This document shows, in pieces, positions 33,974 through 41,712 of a stretch of DNA of 64,000 bases (the first letter of the stretch is position 1; the number at the start of each line of letters is the position of its first letter). The position numbers and the translations under genes were made by a program. Source of the stretch: Methylococcales bacterium (GTDB lineage: Bacteria > Pseudomonadota > Gammaproteobacteria > Methylococcales > Methylomonadaceae); NCBI GenBank assembly GCA_030693155.1, contig JAUYBJ010000057.1:74275-138274 (forward strand), in the 5' to 3' direction. Below the pieces are notes generated by a model that saw nothing but the letters and a program-made list of their open reading frames with translations, was not told the origin of the DNA and ran no database searches.

Positions 33974-35035
33974 CTAACGTTCCATACCAATGCTTTTGTC
34001 TTTTTCTTGTTTACGATCCTGAACTGCACCACGACCTTTTTCATAGGTAATCTTAAGATTTTGACCTTCTTTCACTGGTTGATCTAAAGCACTTTTGCGA
34101 TGCAACTTAAATTCATTTTGACCACCATGTTGCAATACATATCGCTCACTCACATCAATTACATTACCATAATGGGCTAAACCATCTTTTGTGAATGCAT
34201 CACGAACTTTTGCCCCATCCAGTTTTTGTTCAGCAACTAATCCTAATGTATAGCGTTCATTTAAGTCAGAGCTAAATTCTTTACGCATGTCAGATACAGC
34301 TTTAATTACAAATTCTTTATGCGTTAAAGGAACTTCCCAGGCACCAGCATCTTTATTAAATTCCACGTCAGCAATACGTTGCAAACGATGTTGAATATCT
34401 GGATTGTAATCAAAAGATACTTGGTATTTATCACCAGCTTGTACTACTTTGATACCATCAACACTATTACCTAAAGCAGCATCAAAGTCTTTAGCGATCT
34501 CATCTGCGGATTTAACTTGACGACGATCAAACACTTCACCAATACCATTATTATTGTATTTAATCCGTACATCATCGCCTTTATATACAGGCTCACTCAA
34601 ATCAGCAACACGGTGGATTGAAACAAATGCAGCGCCATTATCTTTACCAAAACCAGTTAATTGCGCAGCATAGCGCCCATTTACATTTAGAATCTCACCA
34701 GAATGATTACCGCCTTCTTTATGAAAATCACTAATTTGGGCAGAAATACCTGCTTCTGTACCATAGTCTTTCATACGGTCACTTGCAGAAGCTTTAGCAA
34801 GCTCCATAATTGATTCACGGTCTTTGGCAATTGCCTTAACGTCAAAATGCATAGTTTCGATAACTTTATCAAGCGCCTCTTCACTGTCTTTTGGAATAAT
34901 CCAAGACTCGGCATCTTTATCAAACTTTGCGCCAGGCACCTTATTAATTTTATTAACAAGTTCCCGATCATATGGAAATTTAACCGCAAAACCACTATCT
35001 AAAACTTCTACATTCACTTCATTTTGTTCAGCCAT
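33974..35035 (-). CDS. Protein with two DUF5710-like and two KfrB-like modules
   Basis: The 353-residue protein alternates two module types. A DUF5710-like segment (AVKFPYDRELVNKI, PGAKFDKDAESWIIP) is at about residues 10-60. A KfrB-like copy is at about 105-165 (GEILNVNGRYAAQL). A second DUF5710-like segment (YQVSFDYNPDIQHR, FNKDAGAWEVP) is at about 195-245. A terminal KfrB-like copy ends it (RYVLQHGGQNEFKLHRKSAL). AGGAG precedes ATG 35035. The internal duplication suggests a modular binding protein rather than an enzyme. Confidence 0.75.
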   Translation of the reverse strand: MAEQNEVNVEVLDSGFAVKFPYDRELVNKINKVPGAKFDKDAESWIIPKDSEEALDKVIETMHFDVKAIAKDRESIMELAKASASDRMKDYGTEAGISAQISDFHKEGGNHSGEILNVNGRYAAQLTGFGKDNGAAFVSIHRVADLSEPVYKGDDVRIKYNNNGIGEVFDRRQVKSADEIAKDFDAALGNSVDGIKVVQAGDKYQVSFDYNPDIQHRLQRIADVEFNKDAGAWEVPLTHKEFVIKAVSDMRKEFSSDLNERYTLGLVAEQKLDGAKVRDAFTKDGLAHYGNVIDVSERYVLQHGGQNEFKLHRKSALDQPVKEGQNLKITYEKGRGAVQDRKQEKDKSIGMER

Positions 35036-35071
35036 CACATTCTCCTAATATAAAAAAAGATAAAATAAATA

Positions 35072-35329
35072 TTACATTGCACTGCTTAAAGCAAGCTCTC
35101 TCATTGATACTAACTTAATTGAAACAGCTTCTATTGACACCACTTCGTCAATAACTGGGAGGCCATGATCAGCTCCAAAAATTTTCTTTACATCATTGGA
35201 TGGAATAACTCGGCCAAACTTACCTTGTAACTCTTTCTTGAAAAGATTCTTAATATCTTCTAACACCGCTGGATTAGCGCCTTGGCATGACGCATTATTA
35301 AATTCTGCTACATTCATAACTGATTTCAT
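35072..35329 (-). CDS. Small hypothetical protein
   Basis: An 85-residue soluble protein, unrecognised, starting MKSVMNVAEFNNASCQGANP. ATG 35329 has AAAGGA 8 bases upstream. It lies between the KorA-like/KfrB-like gene and the DUF5710-like gene in one orientation with short gaps. Confidence 0.6.
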   Translation of the reverse strand: MKSVMNVAEFNNASCQGANPAVLEDIKNLFKKELQGKFGRVIPSNDVKKIFGADHGLPVIDEVVSIEAVSIKLVSMRELALSSAM

Positions 35330-35373
35330 AAAAAATCCTTTCAAGATTTAGTTAGTACGACAAATTTAAAAAA

Positions 35374-35877
35374 CTACCTTCCACCACGCTCTTTTTCTAA
35401 CATCCTTAGTTTTGTTTCAGCAAAACCATTTTTATAATGGAATTCAACACTAGTACCAACTGCAGGCGATCTATCGATTTTACTTAACTCATGTACCATC
35501 ACCTCTTCATGCCCCAAATCCTGAACTAGATGATAATCAGTTTTTAATAAGACCTTTCCAATTGATTGACCGTTATCTGGTGCATTTCTTACTAAGATAT
35601 TATCCCCTTGCAAATCACGTACAGCTTTTACTGCTTCCGCACGACTTATTGCCAATACATTTTCTGTATTTGGTAAAGCCAAGTTAGCAACTTTATTCGT
35701 TTTATTCTCACGCTCAAGCACAGTTAGTACACGCGACAACTGCGAAGGAACAATACCTGTTTCCTGACATACATTAACCTGGCGCATTCCTTCAACTAAA
35801 ACCATATGTGCCGCTTTCCTGCTTTTTGCACTTAAACGTGTTTTATTTACTATCTGGTTGAATTCGTCTTCGTTCAT
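35374..35877 (-). CDS. KorA/TrfB-like HTH protein fused to a KfrB-like domain
   Basis: The product is 167 residues. Residues 1-60 match the TrfB/KorA HTH family (FNQIVNKTRLSAKSRKAAHMVLVEG, then QVNVCQETGIVPSQLSRVLT). The C-terminal 65 residues are KfrB-like (YHLVQDLGHEEVMVHELSKI). Canonical KorA has a different dimerisation domain, so this is an unusual fusion. It is the first gene of the minus-strand polyvalent run and faces the AT-rich intergenic region. It is a good candidate for the repressor of that run. Confidence 0.78.
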   Translation of the reverse strand: MNEDEFNQIVNKTRLSAKSRKAAHMVLVEGMRQVNVCQETGIVPSQLSRVLTVLERENKTNKVANLALPNTENVLAISRAEAVKAVRDLQGDNILVRNAPDNGQSIGKVLLKTDYHLVQDLGHEEVMVHELSKIDRSPAVGTSVEFHYKNGFAETKLRMLEKERGGR

Positions 35878-36296
35878 AAATTGCTACTTATTAAATCCAT
35901 TTAATTACCATTAAAGATATGTTAACAATAAATTAACAGTTTGTATACAGTTTTATAACGCTTATTATCACTTTTAATAAATTAATTAACTAAAATTACA
36001 TACTAAACAATAATCACCATTTTTGCCATGTGGATAATTAATTATTTTTTTATATAAATTTTAATCATCTAGATTAGACGTTATTAATATAATTATGCTT
36101 ATATAACTATTCATGAACATAATACTGAAACAGTAGCTGAGTAATAAACAGTCAATCCTAATATTCTGTTAAGCAGCAATAACTTAATCGTCATTTAATT
36201 ACGAAGATCACATATTTATCCACAGATTTTGTGGAAAAGTTAAATATTAATTTAATAAACAATAATTTTTTTATTTTGTATTGTACAATACAATTT
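35878..36296. other. AT-rich intergenic region, candidate origin or control region
   Basis: About 420 bases, very AT-rich, without a supported gene. It holds a consensus DnaA box TTATCCACA (36216-36224), immediately followed by an inverted CCACA...TGTGG (36220-36235), and an 18-bp palindrome at 36276-36293. It separates two divergent operons. AT-richness plus a perfect DnaA box suggests an oriV, but no iteron array was visible and no Rep gene is adjacent. Confidence 0.5.
36276..36293. promoter_or_regulatory. 18-bp perfect palindrome TTGTATTGTACAATACAA
   Basis: The longest member of the TTGTACAA-type sites. It ends 3 bases before the SprT-like start codon at 36297, so a bound repressor would block both transcription and any ribosome site there. 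No Shine-Dalgarno sequence is seen, so the message may be leaderless. Confidence 0.6.
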
Positions 36297-37052
36297 ATGA
36301 AACCAACTACCGAAACCTACGCAGAATTAACTTGGGCTTATGACGTATTTAATCAAAGCCTATTTGACGGGAAATTACCTAATTGTTTAATCACACTACA
36401 ACGTGAAAAACATACTTGCGGTTATTTTTCATCTGGACGATTTGCCAATATAGACGGGGCACTAACAGATGAAATAGCTATTAACCCTTCTTATTTTGCA
36501 GTCACCCCGATCATTGAGATTATGCAAACATTAGTTCATGAAATGGTGCATTTATGGCAATTCCATCTAGGCACACCTGGCCGTGGACGTTATCATAATA
36601 AGGAATGGGCAGATAAGATGGAATCCATAGGATTAATGCCCTCCTCTACTGGTAGGCCAGGTGGAAAGAAAACTGGCGACCGTATAGCAGATTATGCGAT
36701 TGAGAATGGTTTGTTTTTGATGACCTGTAAAAACCTGCTCACGCAATCGTTCAAATTGTCATGGTACGATCGCTACCCAGATGCTCGTGTTGCCAATAGT
36801 GGCCAAAGCTCGATAGCTTGTCAGCTAGAAAACATGCCTGAATCAGCGACAAGCATACGGGCAAATCAACCTAATTCACTTGTGCAAATACAATCCGCGC
36901 CTATTAAAGACACGCAAATAAACACAACAAACAAAGCCACCCGTATGAAATACACTTGCGATTGTCGCATTAATATATGGGCCAAACCTGGCATTCACGT
37001 GAAGTGCTGTGAATGTAATACAACATTTGCAGAGTCCAATAACAGCGAGTAA
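36297..37052 (+). CDS. SprT-like zinc metalloprotease
   Basis: A 251-residue protein with a SprT-like zincin domain. The catalytic motif LVHEMVHLWQ lies near residue 80, with a third ligand probably in RYHNKEW. A C-terminal zinc ribbon (YTCDCRI, then KCCECNTTF) follows. SprT/SPRTN-family enzymes degrade proteins trapped on DNA. On a conjugative element it could clear DNA-protein crosslinks such as stalled relaxase or topoisomerase (inference). ATG 36297 is chosen for its match to the domain start; GTG 36231 would add 22 unrelated residues. It is the only plus-strand gene of this region. Confidence 0.85.
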   Translation: MKPTTETYAELTWAYDVFNQSLFDGKLPNCLITLQREKHTCGYFSSGRFANIDGALTDEIAINPSYFAVTPIIEIMQTLVHEMVHLWQFHLGTPGRGRYHNKEWADKMESIGLMPSSTGRPGGKKTGDRIADYAIENGLFLMTCKNLLTQSFKLSWYDRYPDARVANSGQSSIACQLENMPESATSIRANQPNSLVQIQSAPIKDTQINTTNKATRMKYTCDCRINIWAKPGIHVKCCECNTTFAESNNSE

Positions 37053-37073
37053 ATTATTAAAACAATTGAGTAT

Positions 37074-37103
37074 CCAAAACAAAAAAACCGCACTGAGGCG
37101 GTT
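37074..37103 (-). terminator. Intrinsic terminator after the HU-like gene
   Basis: A perfect 6-bp stem AACCGC/GCGGTT (37086-37103) is flanked on its left by a run of A, which is a T run on the minus strand. It lies 20 bp past the stop of the HU-like gene and also just beyond the SprT-like stop at 37052. Confidence 0.75.
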
Positions 37104-37122
37104 GATTTGCATTCCGAATTTA

Positions 37123-37398
37123 CTAACCTCTTACAATGTTTTTTAAAGGTTTTGCAGCACCAAAATGAGGTACTTTTTTAGCTGAGATTTCCATAGGATT
37201 GCCTGTTGCTGGGTTACGGCCAGATCGCGCAGCACGTTGTTTAACACTTAATTTACCAATCCCTGATAACACCACCTCGCCACCATTTTTTAGCTCTTGC
37301 TGCACGACAACACCAAGCCCAGATAACATTTTTTTAACTGAAACTTTAGTAGCCCCAGACTCTAAAGCAATTTTTGTAACTAAATCATCTTGTTTCAT
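37123..37398 (-). CDS. HU-family DNA-binding protein
   Basis: A 91-residue histone-like protein with the HU/IHF fold. It shows KQDDLVTKIALESGATK, VLSGIGKLSVKQRAARSGRN and PATGNPMEISAKKVPHFGA. ATG 37398 has GGGAG upstream. Plasmid-borne HU-like proteins bend DNA at origins and partition sites and soften the cost of incoming DNA. It ends with a strong terminator. Confidence 0.93.
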   Translation of the reverse strand: MKQDDLVTKIALESGATKVSVKKMLSGLGVVVQQELKNGGEVVLSGIGKLSVKQRAARSGRNPATGNPMEISAKKVPHFGAAKPLKNIVRG

Positions 37399-37430
37399 AA
37401 TGTCTCCCAATCCTAGAATTTTCAATGCAT

Positions 37431-37661
37431 TCAGGTTAATAATTCTGATTCATTTTTCAAATCAGAAGATCTTCCTTTCAACTCCTCAGCTAATAATTTA
37501 GCTTCATTTACTACTATTACGTCATCACTACGCATAACAGTATTAACAACATAATAATAGGTACGCTGCAGAACTTCTGAACGGATCAAAAGCTGTTTTC
37601 TTTTTTCCGCATTAACATTAATTATGATATGCGATTTCTTGTTAGCACGTTGTTTAGACAT
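37431..37661 (-). CDS. Small hypothetical protein
   Basis: A 76-residue basic protein, MSKQRANKKSHIIINVNAEK then RKQLLIRSEVLQRTYYYVVN. A beta strand followed by two helices would fit a ribbon-helix-helix regulator, but this is weak. AAAGGA precedes the start. It lies between HU and the bactofilin-like gene. Confidence 0.6.
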   Translation of the reverse strand: MSKQRANKKSHIIINVNAEKRKQLLIRSEVLQRTYYYVVNTVMRSDDVIVVNEAKLLAEELKGRSSDLKNESELLT

Positions 37662-37672
37662 TATAGGATCCT

Positions 37673-38131
37673 TTATAGAGGCTCATCAGTAGGAATAGGT
37701 TTGGCAGCAACTTCTCCATCTACAGTACGTCCAGTAATATTCGTCATATTATGACTATTGATAGATGCACCATCTTCAACCAATATGCGCTGATATAGTA
37801 TTTCTCCATCTACTCTGGCCGTAGCGTGAAGTTTTAGTAACTTTGCAGTAATATTGCCAATAACAGTACCAGCAATAATCACAATGTCGGCTTGAATATT
37901 GCCTTCTATCTTTCCACAATCTCGTAGACTTAAGATCATACCTTCACCATTGATCGTAACATTCCCTTCCAATAAGCCATTAATATGAATGGACTCTTCA
38001 AGGAACATATCGCCACGGAATTTAGCAGTTTTTGCAATCAATGTAGTGATACGGTGTTTTTCTGCATCAGGAGTAACATTTTTTGCTTTCATAAAAGCAG
38101 GTACTAATTTTGTAGTAGTTGATGTCATCAT
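37673..38131 (-). CDS. Bactofilin-like polymer-forming protein
   Basis: The 152-residue protein has a central right-handed beta-helix of bactofilin type (FLEESIHINGLLEGNVTING, GKIEGNIQADIVIIAGTVIG, LKLHATARVDGEILY). Short unstructured tails flank it. Bactofilins self-assemble into non-nucleotide filaments that scaffold envelope machines or partition proteins. The start codon overlaps the stop of the upstream gene (ATGATGA). On this element it may position the transfer apparatus or the ParAB/HerA system (inference). Confidence 0.85.
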   Translation of the reverse strand: MMTSTTTKLVPAFMKAKNVTPDAEKHRITTLIAKTAKFRGDMFLEESIHINGLLEGNVTINGEGMILSLRDCGKIEGNIQADIVIIAGTVIGNITAKLLKLHATARVDGEILYQRILVEDGASINSHNMTNITGRTVDGEVAAKPIPTDEPL

Positions 38132-38988
38132 TGCACCTTATAAATCTTAGTGTCAGTTGTAATCGTGTTCTGTTCAGAATTAATATTTAATATTTTGCCG
38201 TTCAAATGTTTGGCATATTGACCAATAGCAACAGCAACATCACCATCAAACATTACACCATCGGACAAAAGTGCTGAAATATGCAGTTCTTTCATACTTT
38301 TTACAATTTCAGGTTTATTAAAAGGCTTCGTTTTCTCTACAACCTTCACTTTAGGCTCTGCGCGAGGCTTAGAGGCCTCATTGCTTTTTTCTGATGCCAG
38401 AGTATCTATTTTCTTAGATAACTCTTCTATGAGCGCTGCTTGAGTTGCAATTTTCTGTTCTAGCTCATTGAAATGTTCTTTTGAAAGATTCTGATTGGGT
38501 TCCGTAGTTATGGCCGTTATTGGAGCATCTTTTGGTTTATTAGTTGGAGCAAAATTTGGTTTGTATGGATCAGCAGTAGTATCAGCTGGTAAATTATTTA
38601 CTTGAGATACAGTAACTGCAATATTACTTGCCGCTGAATTTGATGGAGTATCAATTGATACCCCTTTTGATTCTATTGCAGAAGGATCAGCTGCAGATGC
38701 CACTCCTTTTTCACTAACTTCAAGTGAACCTGGCACAATATCATCTGGCAATGCAGCAGACTTAATAGTAGGTTTAGCTGCGACTACATCGGATTCTACT
38801 TTTGGTGAATACAATGATTTAATATCGTCATAGAATAAACCAACCATTCCAAGTATCAGCACTAAACCACCTACCGAAACAATTAGTAATTTGCGTGATT
38901 TAGGTTTCTGATAAATTACTTCACCGTCGATAACAGTTCCCTGCTTACCAGAAAATTCATTATTAAGAATATCGTCTTCAATGCTCAT
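38128..38988 (-). CDS. Single-pass inner-membrane protein with periplasmic coiled coil
   Basis: About 286 residues. One transmembrane helix (about 34-52) follows a cytoplasmic head. A long Ser/Ala/Pro-rich linker, a coiled coil (HFNELEQKIATQAALIEELS) and a small C-terminal beta domain (DGVMFDGDVAVAIGQYAKHL) follow. The last part recalls PilP/TraP-type C-termini. ATG 38988 has AAAGGA 7 bases upstream; the ATG at 38994 is too close to it. It probably belongs to an envelope complex with the adjacent bactofilin and ATPase. Confidence 0.62.
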   Translation of the reverse strand: MSIEDDILNNEFSGKQGTVIDGEVIYQKPKSRKLLIVSVGGLVLILGMVGLFYDDIKSLYSPKVESDVVAAKPTIKSAALPDDIVPGSLEVSEKGVASAADPSAIESKGVSIDTPSNSAASNIAVTVSQVNNLPADTTADPYKPNFAPTNKPKDAPITAITTEPNQNLSKEHFNELEQKIATQAALIEELSKKIDTLASEKSNEASKPRAEPKVKVVEKTKPFNKPEIVKSMKELHISALLSDGVMFDGDVAVAIGQYAKHLNGKILNINSEQNTITTDTKIYKVQ

Positions 38989-38999
38989 ATCCATGTCCT

Positions 39000-39007
39000 T
39001 TGTACAA
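39000..39007. promoter_or_regulatory. TTGTACAA palindrome upstream of the coiled-coil membrane protein gene
   Basis: An 8-bp perfect palindrome 12 bp from the start at 38988 and just past the ATPase stop at 39011. It is the core of the TTGTACAA site class. Confidence 0.35.
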
Positions 39008-39010
39008 TTT

Positions 39011-40507
39011 TTATTGAGAAAGTTTTACTGTTCTATACTTCGATGCTTTTTTTCCTGATTCCTTAATATGTACTAAAGCAGTTTCACGCGGAATCAAATT
39101 CTTTAATTGTTCTTTATCAATGTTTAACTTCACTGCCGTACCTTGCCAGTAAGTTTGATCAAGAGGTAACATAATTTTCAAAGCAACGTTAGTCAAAAAA
39201 TCATTACTAAAATGCGTTGGTGATTGAGAAGCACAAATAAGAGCTATCCCAAATTTACGGGCTTCTTTAGCAATTCTGTTTAAAATATTATCTTCATCAT
39301 CTGTGAAGAAATTGTGAGCCTCATCGATCAATATAACATCGAGGATGTTGTTTTCATTAGCCACAACTCCCCTCTGAACGGCCTTATTAAATAAGTCTTC
39401 AAGTTTGAAAAAAACAAAGAGAAGCCTTTCATCAGGTGATAAGTATTTAATGTCATACCGCCAAACAGATGCATTTGAATTAAAAGGTGGTGGAGTGGAT
39501 CTAAATATACCTATAGCGCGTAAGTTTTCTAATCGCTCATAAACACTTTTTAATATCTCTACTGAATCGTAACGTAATACCTCTGACATTTCCCTGCCGT
39601 TTTGGATAGATTTAAGATACTGGGTATAAGCGGAAATTGCTTTTTCTTGAGCTTTTTCAATTTCCTTTTCCAATTTATCTTTTTCATCAACGTCCGTATT
39701 TTTTCTAGCAGCTTCCGCAACTTTACGATGATATGCTGAAACCTTACTATTCACATCTGCCAGGTAATTTACTGATGCAGAATTCGCTCCAATAAATACA
39801 GCTTCTAATTTTCTTCTAGCAAATCGAACGGCATCAAATAATGTAGGTTGATATTTACCCCATATTTTTTCTGGCCACTGACATAATTGCCCTGTATGTT
39901 GGTTCTGATTAATCCACCAAGATTTTAATTCCGTGTCCCATTGGCAACCAAGACTCTTAGCCAAGTCTTTTTCTTCAAAAGCCACATCAAGATATACACG
40001 TCCTTCTTTACCAGCAAGGTTTACTGTTTGAATGTCTTCGGAACGAATTCTCCAGGTAGCAGGATCATCTTCTAAGAATTTATGAGCTCGATATAGATCC
40101 GATAACAAATAACGCAGTACCGCCTCTTGGCGAGGGCCAAGCTTACGAGTTGTTTTATTTATACCAGTAATAAATCTTTGGATCTGTTTACGAACCCCAC
40201 CAAAATCAGGATCTGGGTTAATAGCAAGAGGGTTAAAACCATATTCAGTAGTTTCAGAAAACTTAACTACTGATTCGTTATTGATAGTAATGTCACCATG
40301 TATATCAAAAATATGAAATCTAGTTTTTCCACCTCCATTACTTTGCATTGCTTCTATGAGCCGCCGTAATCGATGTGTTTTACCCGTACCAGAATCACCA
40401 GCAATTAGCATGTGGCCATTAATTGCCTTTTCACTATCCCAAACTATTTGCTGTTCTTTACGCTCTTGGTTTAAGAGGTAATGATCTAACCCTAATGGTA
40501 TACGCAT
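39011..40507 (-). CDS. HerA/FtsK-like ATPase with an inserted DUF5710 module
   Basis: A 498-residue P-loop ATPase. Walker A is GDSGTGKTHRLRRL (about residue 37) and Walker B is DVILIDEAHNFFTDDED (about 398), followed by an arginine-type sensor region near CASQSPTHFS. Between them a DUF5710-like segment (VYLDVAFEEKDLAKSLGCQW, about 165-210) and a coiled-coil stretch interrupt the fold. HerA-type ATPases pump DNA or unfold substrates. It lies downstream of parB and upstream of the coiled-coil membrane protein, so a role in DNA movement or segregation is likely. Confidence 0.82.
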   Translation of the reverse strand: MRIPLGLDHYLLNQERKEQQIVWDSEKAINGHMLIAGDSGTGKTHRLRRLIEAMQSNGGGKTRFHIFDIHGDITINNESVVKFSETTEYGFNPLAINPDPDFGGVRKQIQRFITGINKTTRKLGPRQEAVLRYLLSDLYRAHKFLEDDPATWRIRSEDIQTVNLAGKEGRVYLDVAFEEKDLAKSLGCQWDTELKSWWINQNQHTGQLCQWPEKIWGKYQPTLFDAVRFARRKLEAVFIGANSASVNYLADVNSKVSAYHRKVAEAARKNTDVDEKDKLEKEIEKAQEKAISAYTQYLKSIQNGREMSEVLRYDSVEILKSVYERLENLRAIGIFRSTPPPFNSNASVWRYDIKYLSPDERLLFVFFKLEDLFNKAVQRGVVANENNILDVILIDEAHNFFTDDEDNILNRIAKEARKFGIALICASQSPTHFSNDFLTNVALKIMLPLDQTYWQGTAVKLNIDKEQLKNLIPRETALVHIKESGKKASKYRTVKLSQ

Positions 40508-40545
40508 ACCTTAAGTTCCTTACGTGTTGTGTAATTTATATTGCA

Positions 40546-40580
40546 TTCTCTATATAGGAAGCCAACTAAAAGTTAGCTTC
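40546..40580 (-). terminator. Hairpin after parB, beside a TTCTCTATATAGGAA site
   Basis: On the minus strand, GAAGCTAACT and AGTTGGCTTC form a stem with one mismatch (40558-40580 region) shortly after the parB stop. The T run is poor, so termination may be partial. A TTCTCTATATAGGAA site (40546-40560) overlaps its far side, upstream of the HerA-like gene. It resembles the site at 33929-33944. Confidence 0.45.
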
Positions 40581-40586
40581 TCTACT

Positions 40587-41690
40587 TTATTTCAATGTAT
40601 CCAATAAAGCCTTGCCAAGCCAAGATTGGTCTTCTGGTAGCTGACCACCCATCGACTGAATTGCATCAATCATAAGTTGTGAGGATAAAGGAATTGTAAC
40701 TGCAACATTCGCCTCGACCGTTACTGTTTCTAAGAGTTTTGCCAATTGGCCAATACTCATTTTTACCTCTTGAACTTCTAACAAATGATCAGGCACATGA
40801 ATATCATTCGTTGATTGAGGTAATTTATTAACAACCTCACTACCTGTATCATTTATAGCAGAAGCGCCTTTACCAATTAATTCATCTGGTTTGCGTGAAT
40901 AGGTTTCTTCTTGGTTCTGTTGAGCAGTAATAACCTCGGCAAATTCTTTACCAAAATCATCAAGAGCTCCCTTGGCAGGCTCTGAATTATTCATTTTCTC
41001 AGAGCGTTTTGCATCTTGTACCTCTAACGCAGAAATTGGTGTTCCTCTGTTTTTAGACTCCTCAACTAATTTTTCTTGAGTAGCTTCTGGCAATGCGCGG
41101 AATTGTTCTAAAACAGAAGCAAAGGTAATAATGCCACTTGAAACAACATGCTCCCAACGTGGATCCACAAATGCCATCATCCTGCTCACGTAACTTGGGT
41201 GTTTATTTAGCAGCTGGGCTAAATCACGTTTTTGTAGATCTGGGTTCTCATCTAGCATGCGTTTTACGAAACGTGCTGTATCGAGATCAGACATGTTTTC
41301 TCGTTGGACATTTTCAGCCAATTGGGCCAAGGCTACTTTAGCGCCTGATAAATCTTGTCTTATGATTGCAGGAATAGTTTTGTTGCCAGCCAAACGGCTT
41401 GCTCGCCAGCGGCGTTCACCGATAACGATCATATATTGTTCAGTACCTGTTTCGCGCAAGATAATAGGCTGCATAACTCCTTGCTCACGAATATCGTTTG
41501 CCAGATTCTCAAGTGCTACTCTTTCTGAGTCAGGCACAATGCCATCAATAGAATGCCAAGTTTGTCTTGGTTGATTTGGATCTGGTTGAATAGAATCTAA
41601 ATTAACCTCTAATACTGGTCTTTCATTTGAATCCAAATCAGTTAAAAAATCTATTGATGATTTTCTAACTGGTGCTTTATCTTTAGCCAT
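40587..41690 (-). CDS. parB: ParB/KorB-like partition protein
   Basis: A 367-residue ParB-family protein. The N-terminal ParB/Srx domain has QPDPNQPRQTW and the CTP/DNA-gate motif IGERRWRASRLA (about residue 95). An HTH region includes LAQLLNKHPSYVSRMMA, and a long linker leads to a C-terminal dimerisation domain. In IncP plasmids KorB doubles as partition protein and global repressor, and the KorA-like proteins here suggest the same. It follows parA by 22 bp. Confidence 0.92.
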   Translation of the reverse strand: MAKDKAPVRKSSIDFLTDLDSNERPVLEVNLDSIQPDPNQPRQTWHSIDGIVPDSERVALENLANDIREQGVMQPIILRETGTEQYMIVIGERRWRASRLAGNKTIPAIIRQDLSGAKVALAQLAENVQRENMSDLDTARFVKRMLDENPDLQKRDLAQLLNKHPSYVSRMMAFVDPRWEHVVSSGIITFASVLEQFRALPEATQEKLVEESKNRGTPISALEVQDAKRSEKMNNSEPAKGALDDFGKEFAEVITAQQNQEETYSRKPDELIGKGASAINDTGSEVVNKLPQSTNDIHVPDHLLEVQEVKMSIGQLAKLLETVTVEANVAVTIPLSSQLMIDAIQSMGGQLPEDQSWLGKALLDTLK

Positions 41691-41712
41691 CTTAATCTCC
41701 CGAATTTACAAA

